Shown: positions 5,585-6,302 of the stretch, in pieces
Layout of the letters: each line of letters opens with the position of its first letter
Position numbering within the stretch: position 1 is the first letter of the stretch
NCBI GenBank assembly: GCA_044233745.1
Contig: JBIIJN010000110.1
Span: 1-6,302, forward strand
Reading direction: 5' to 3'
DNA length: 6,302 nucleotides
Source: UBA6165 sp044233745
GTDB lineage: Bacteria; Bacteroidota; Bacteroidia; Flavobacteriales_D; Crocinitomicaceae
Notes under the pieces: generated by a model
Seen by the model: only the letters and a program-made list of their open reading frames with translations
What the model was told of the DNA's origin: nothing
Databases searched by the model: none
Made by a program: the position numbers and the translations under genes

Positions 5585-6302
5585 ATGAAAGCAACTTCAT
5601 TCTTCACCATTGTACTTGCCTTGTTATTAACCTTGGCTGTTCGAGGGCAAAACAATTCAACTGAAAGCAAACGAATGATTTTTTCTGCCTCCTTGATTAA
5701 CATCGCTGATCCAGCTCAAGTCTTAAATGACGACTTTGGTGCTCAGTTGATCAATCTCGAGTTACCGAGTCCCAATGGAACAAGCTACCGATCTTTCTTA
5801 ATGCAGCAAAAAATAATGGCAAAGGCCTATTGGGATGCCAATAAAACCAATGCAGCACGCACGGAGCAGCAAAGAAGCACGCCACAACCTATCCTATCCA
5901 GTGAAGGCTTCATACCTACCAGAATGTTGAGTAATGGTTCCATTCAAACCTTAATTGCCGGGATACCCTCTGATAATACTTGCGCCATATCCAAAGATGG
6001 AATAATGTTGGTAGGAATCAATTCTCATATTTTCGCCTACAACGTAAATTCTGGCGAACCGGTTTTTGAAACGCATAATATCACATTGACTGCAATGTTC
6101 TCATCAACACCAACTTTTGCATCATTCTATGACCCAAAAGTGATTTATGACCCAGAAAGAGATCGCTTTATTTTAACTTTTCTAAAAGATTCTTCGCCCA
6201 ACACGAGTAAAATAATCATGTGCTTTAGTTCAACAAATAATCCGGCCGATCCGTGGTATGTCTATGAACTGCCTGGTAATCCCTTAGATAATAATCGATG
6301 GA
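5585..6302 (+). CDS. secreted protein with propeller-like N-terminal region, 3' end outside window
   Basis: The open frame runs off the right edge, so only about 239 residues are seen. Two in-frame ATGs exist, at 5576 and 5585. I chose 5585 because Met-Lys directly precedes a hydrophobic stretch (FFTIVLALLLTLAV) and a cleavage site at about Arg-Gly-Gln, an ordinary Sec signal peptide; 5576 would add only Met-Thr-Thr. From about residue 125 on the sequence has short hydrophobic strands: SKDGIMLVGINS, IFAYNVNSGEPVF, DPKVIYDPERDRFILTF and SSTNNPADPWYVYEL. The pattern of Asp-Pro-x-Val-x-Tyr-Asp, Asp-Arg-Phe and Asp-Pro-Trp-Tyr-x-Tyr recurs in secreted bacterial proteins with predicted beta-propeller repeats. 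In this phylum such proteins often end in a type IX secretion sorting domain, but the C-terminus is not visible. The function is unknown. No clear promoter was found in the 145-base divergent gap. Confidence 0.8.
   Translation, partial: MKATSFFTIVLALLLTLAVRGQNNSTESKRMIFSASLINIADPAQVLNDDFGAQLINLELPSPNGTSYRSFLMQQKIMAKAYWDANKTNAARTEQQRSTPQPILSSEGFIPTRMLSNGSIQTLIAGIPSDNTCAISKDGIMLVGINSHIFAYNVNSGEPVFETHNITLTAMFSSTPTFASFYDPKVIYDPERDRFILTFLKDSSPNTSKIIMCFSSTNNPADPWYVYELPGNPLDNNRW

Noticed and set aside
5485..5703. 72-codon minus-strand frame and 110-codon plus-strand frame (5228-5560) around the ssb upstream region
   Set aside because: One overlaps the signal-peptide coding region of the secreted protein, the other the ssb coding region. 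Neither has coding character.

Overview
The window looks like a low-GC chromosome segment from the phylum Bacteroidota, probably the Flavobacteriia/Flavobacteriales or a relative. Four things point there: a TonB-dependent receptor paired with a DUF5689 lipoprotein, promoters of the TAnnTTTG type, A/T-rich leaders without Shine-Dalgarno sequences, and small GIY-YIG genes beside a tRNA. No genus can be named from the sequence alone.

Left part (1-3801, minus strand): an outer-membrane pair. A TonB-dependent receptor (start about 3648, stop 1060) is followed after only 10 bases by a lipoprotein with a DUF5689 region and the beginning of a choice-of-anchor J domain. The lipoprotein runs off the left edge. 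The two are probably one transcript, with a TACTTTTG element at 3718-3725 as candidate promoter. Their substrate cannot be read from the sequence.

Middle part (3802-4839, minus strand): the most unusual section. In the direction of transcription it holds a complete tRNA-Asn(GTT), a strong intrinsic terminator, a small intact GIY-YIG domain gene, then, starting at that gene's stop codon, a non-coding repeat-like block. The block joins an 18-base exact copy of part of the tRNA to an 18-base palindrome. After about 240 bases of A/T-rich DNA comes a second GIY-YIG-like gene. It keeps the fold landmarks but has lost the conserved Tyr, Arg, His and Glu, and it has its own well-formed promoter. This reads as a small tRNA-linked GIY-YIG/palindrome module beside a domesticated or decayed paralogue.

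Right part (4840-6302): a single-stranded DNA-binding protein gene (minus strand) with an acidic tail that does not end in the usual Pro-Phe. Divergent from it is the 5' part of a secreted protein gene (plus strand) that runs off the right edge. No CRISPR array, rRNA, transposase or phage gene is visible.
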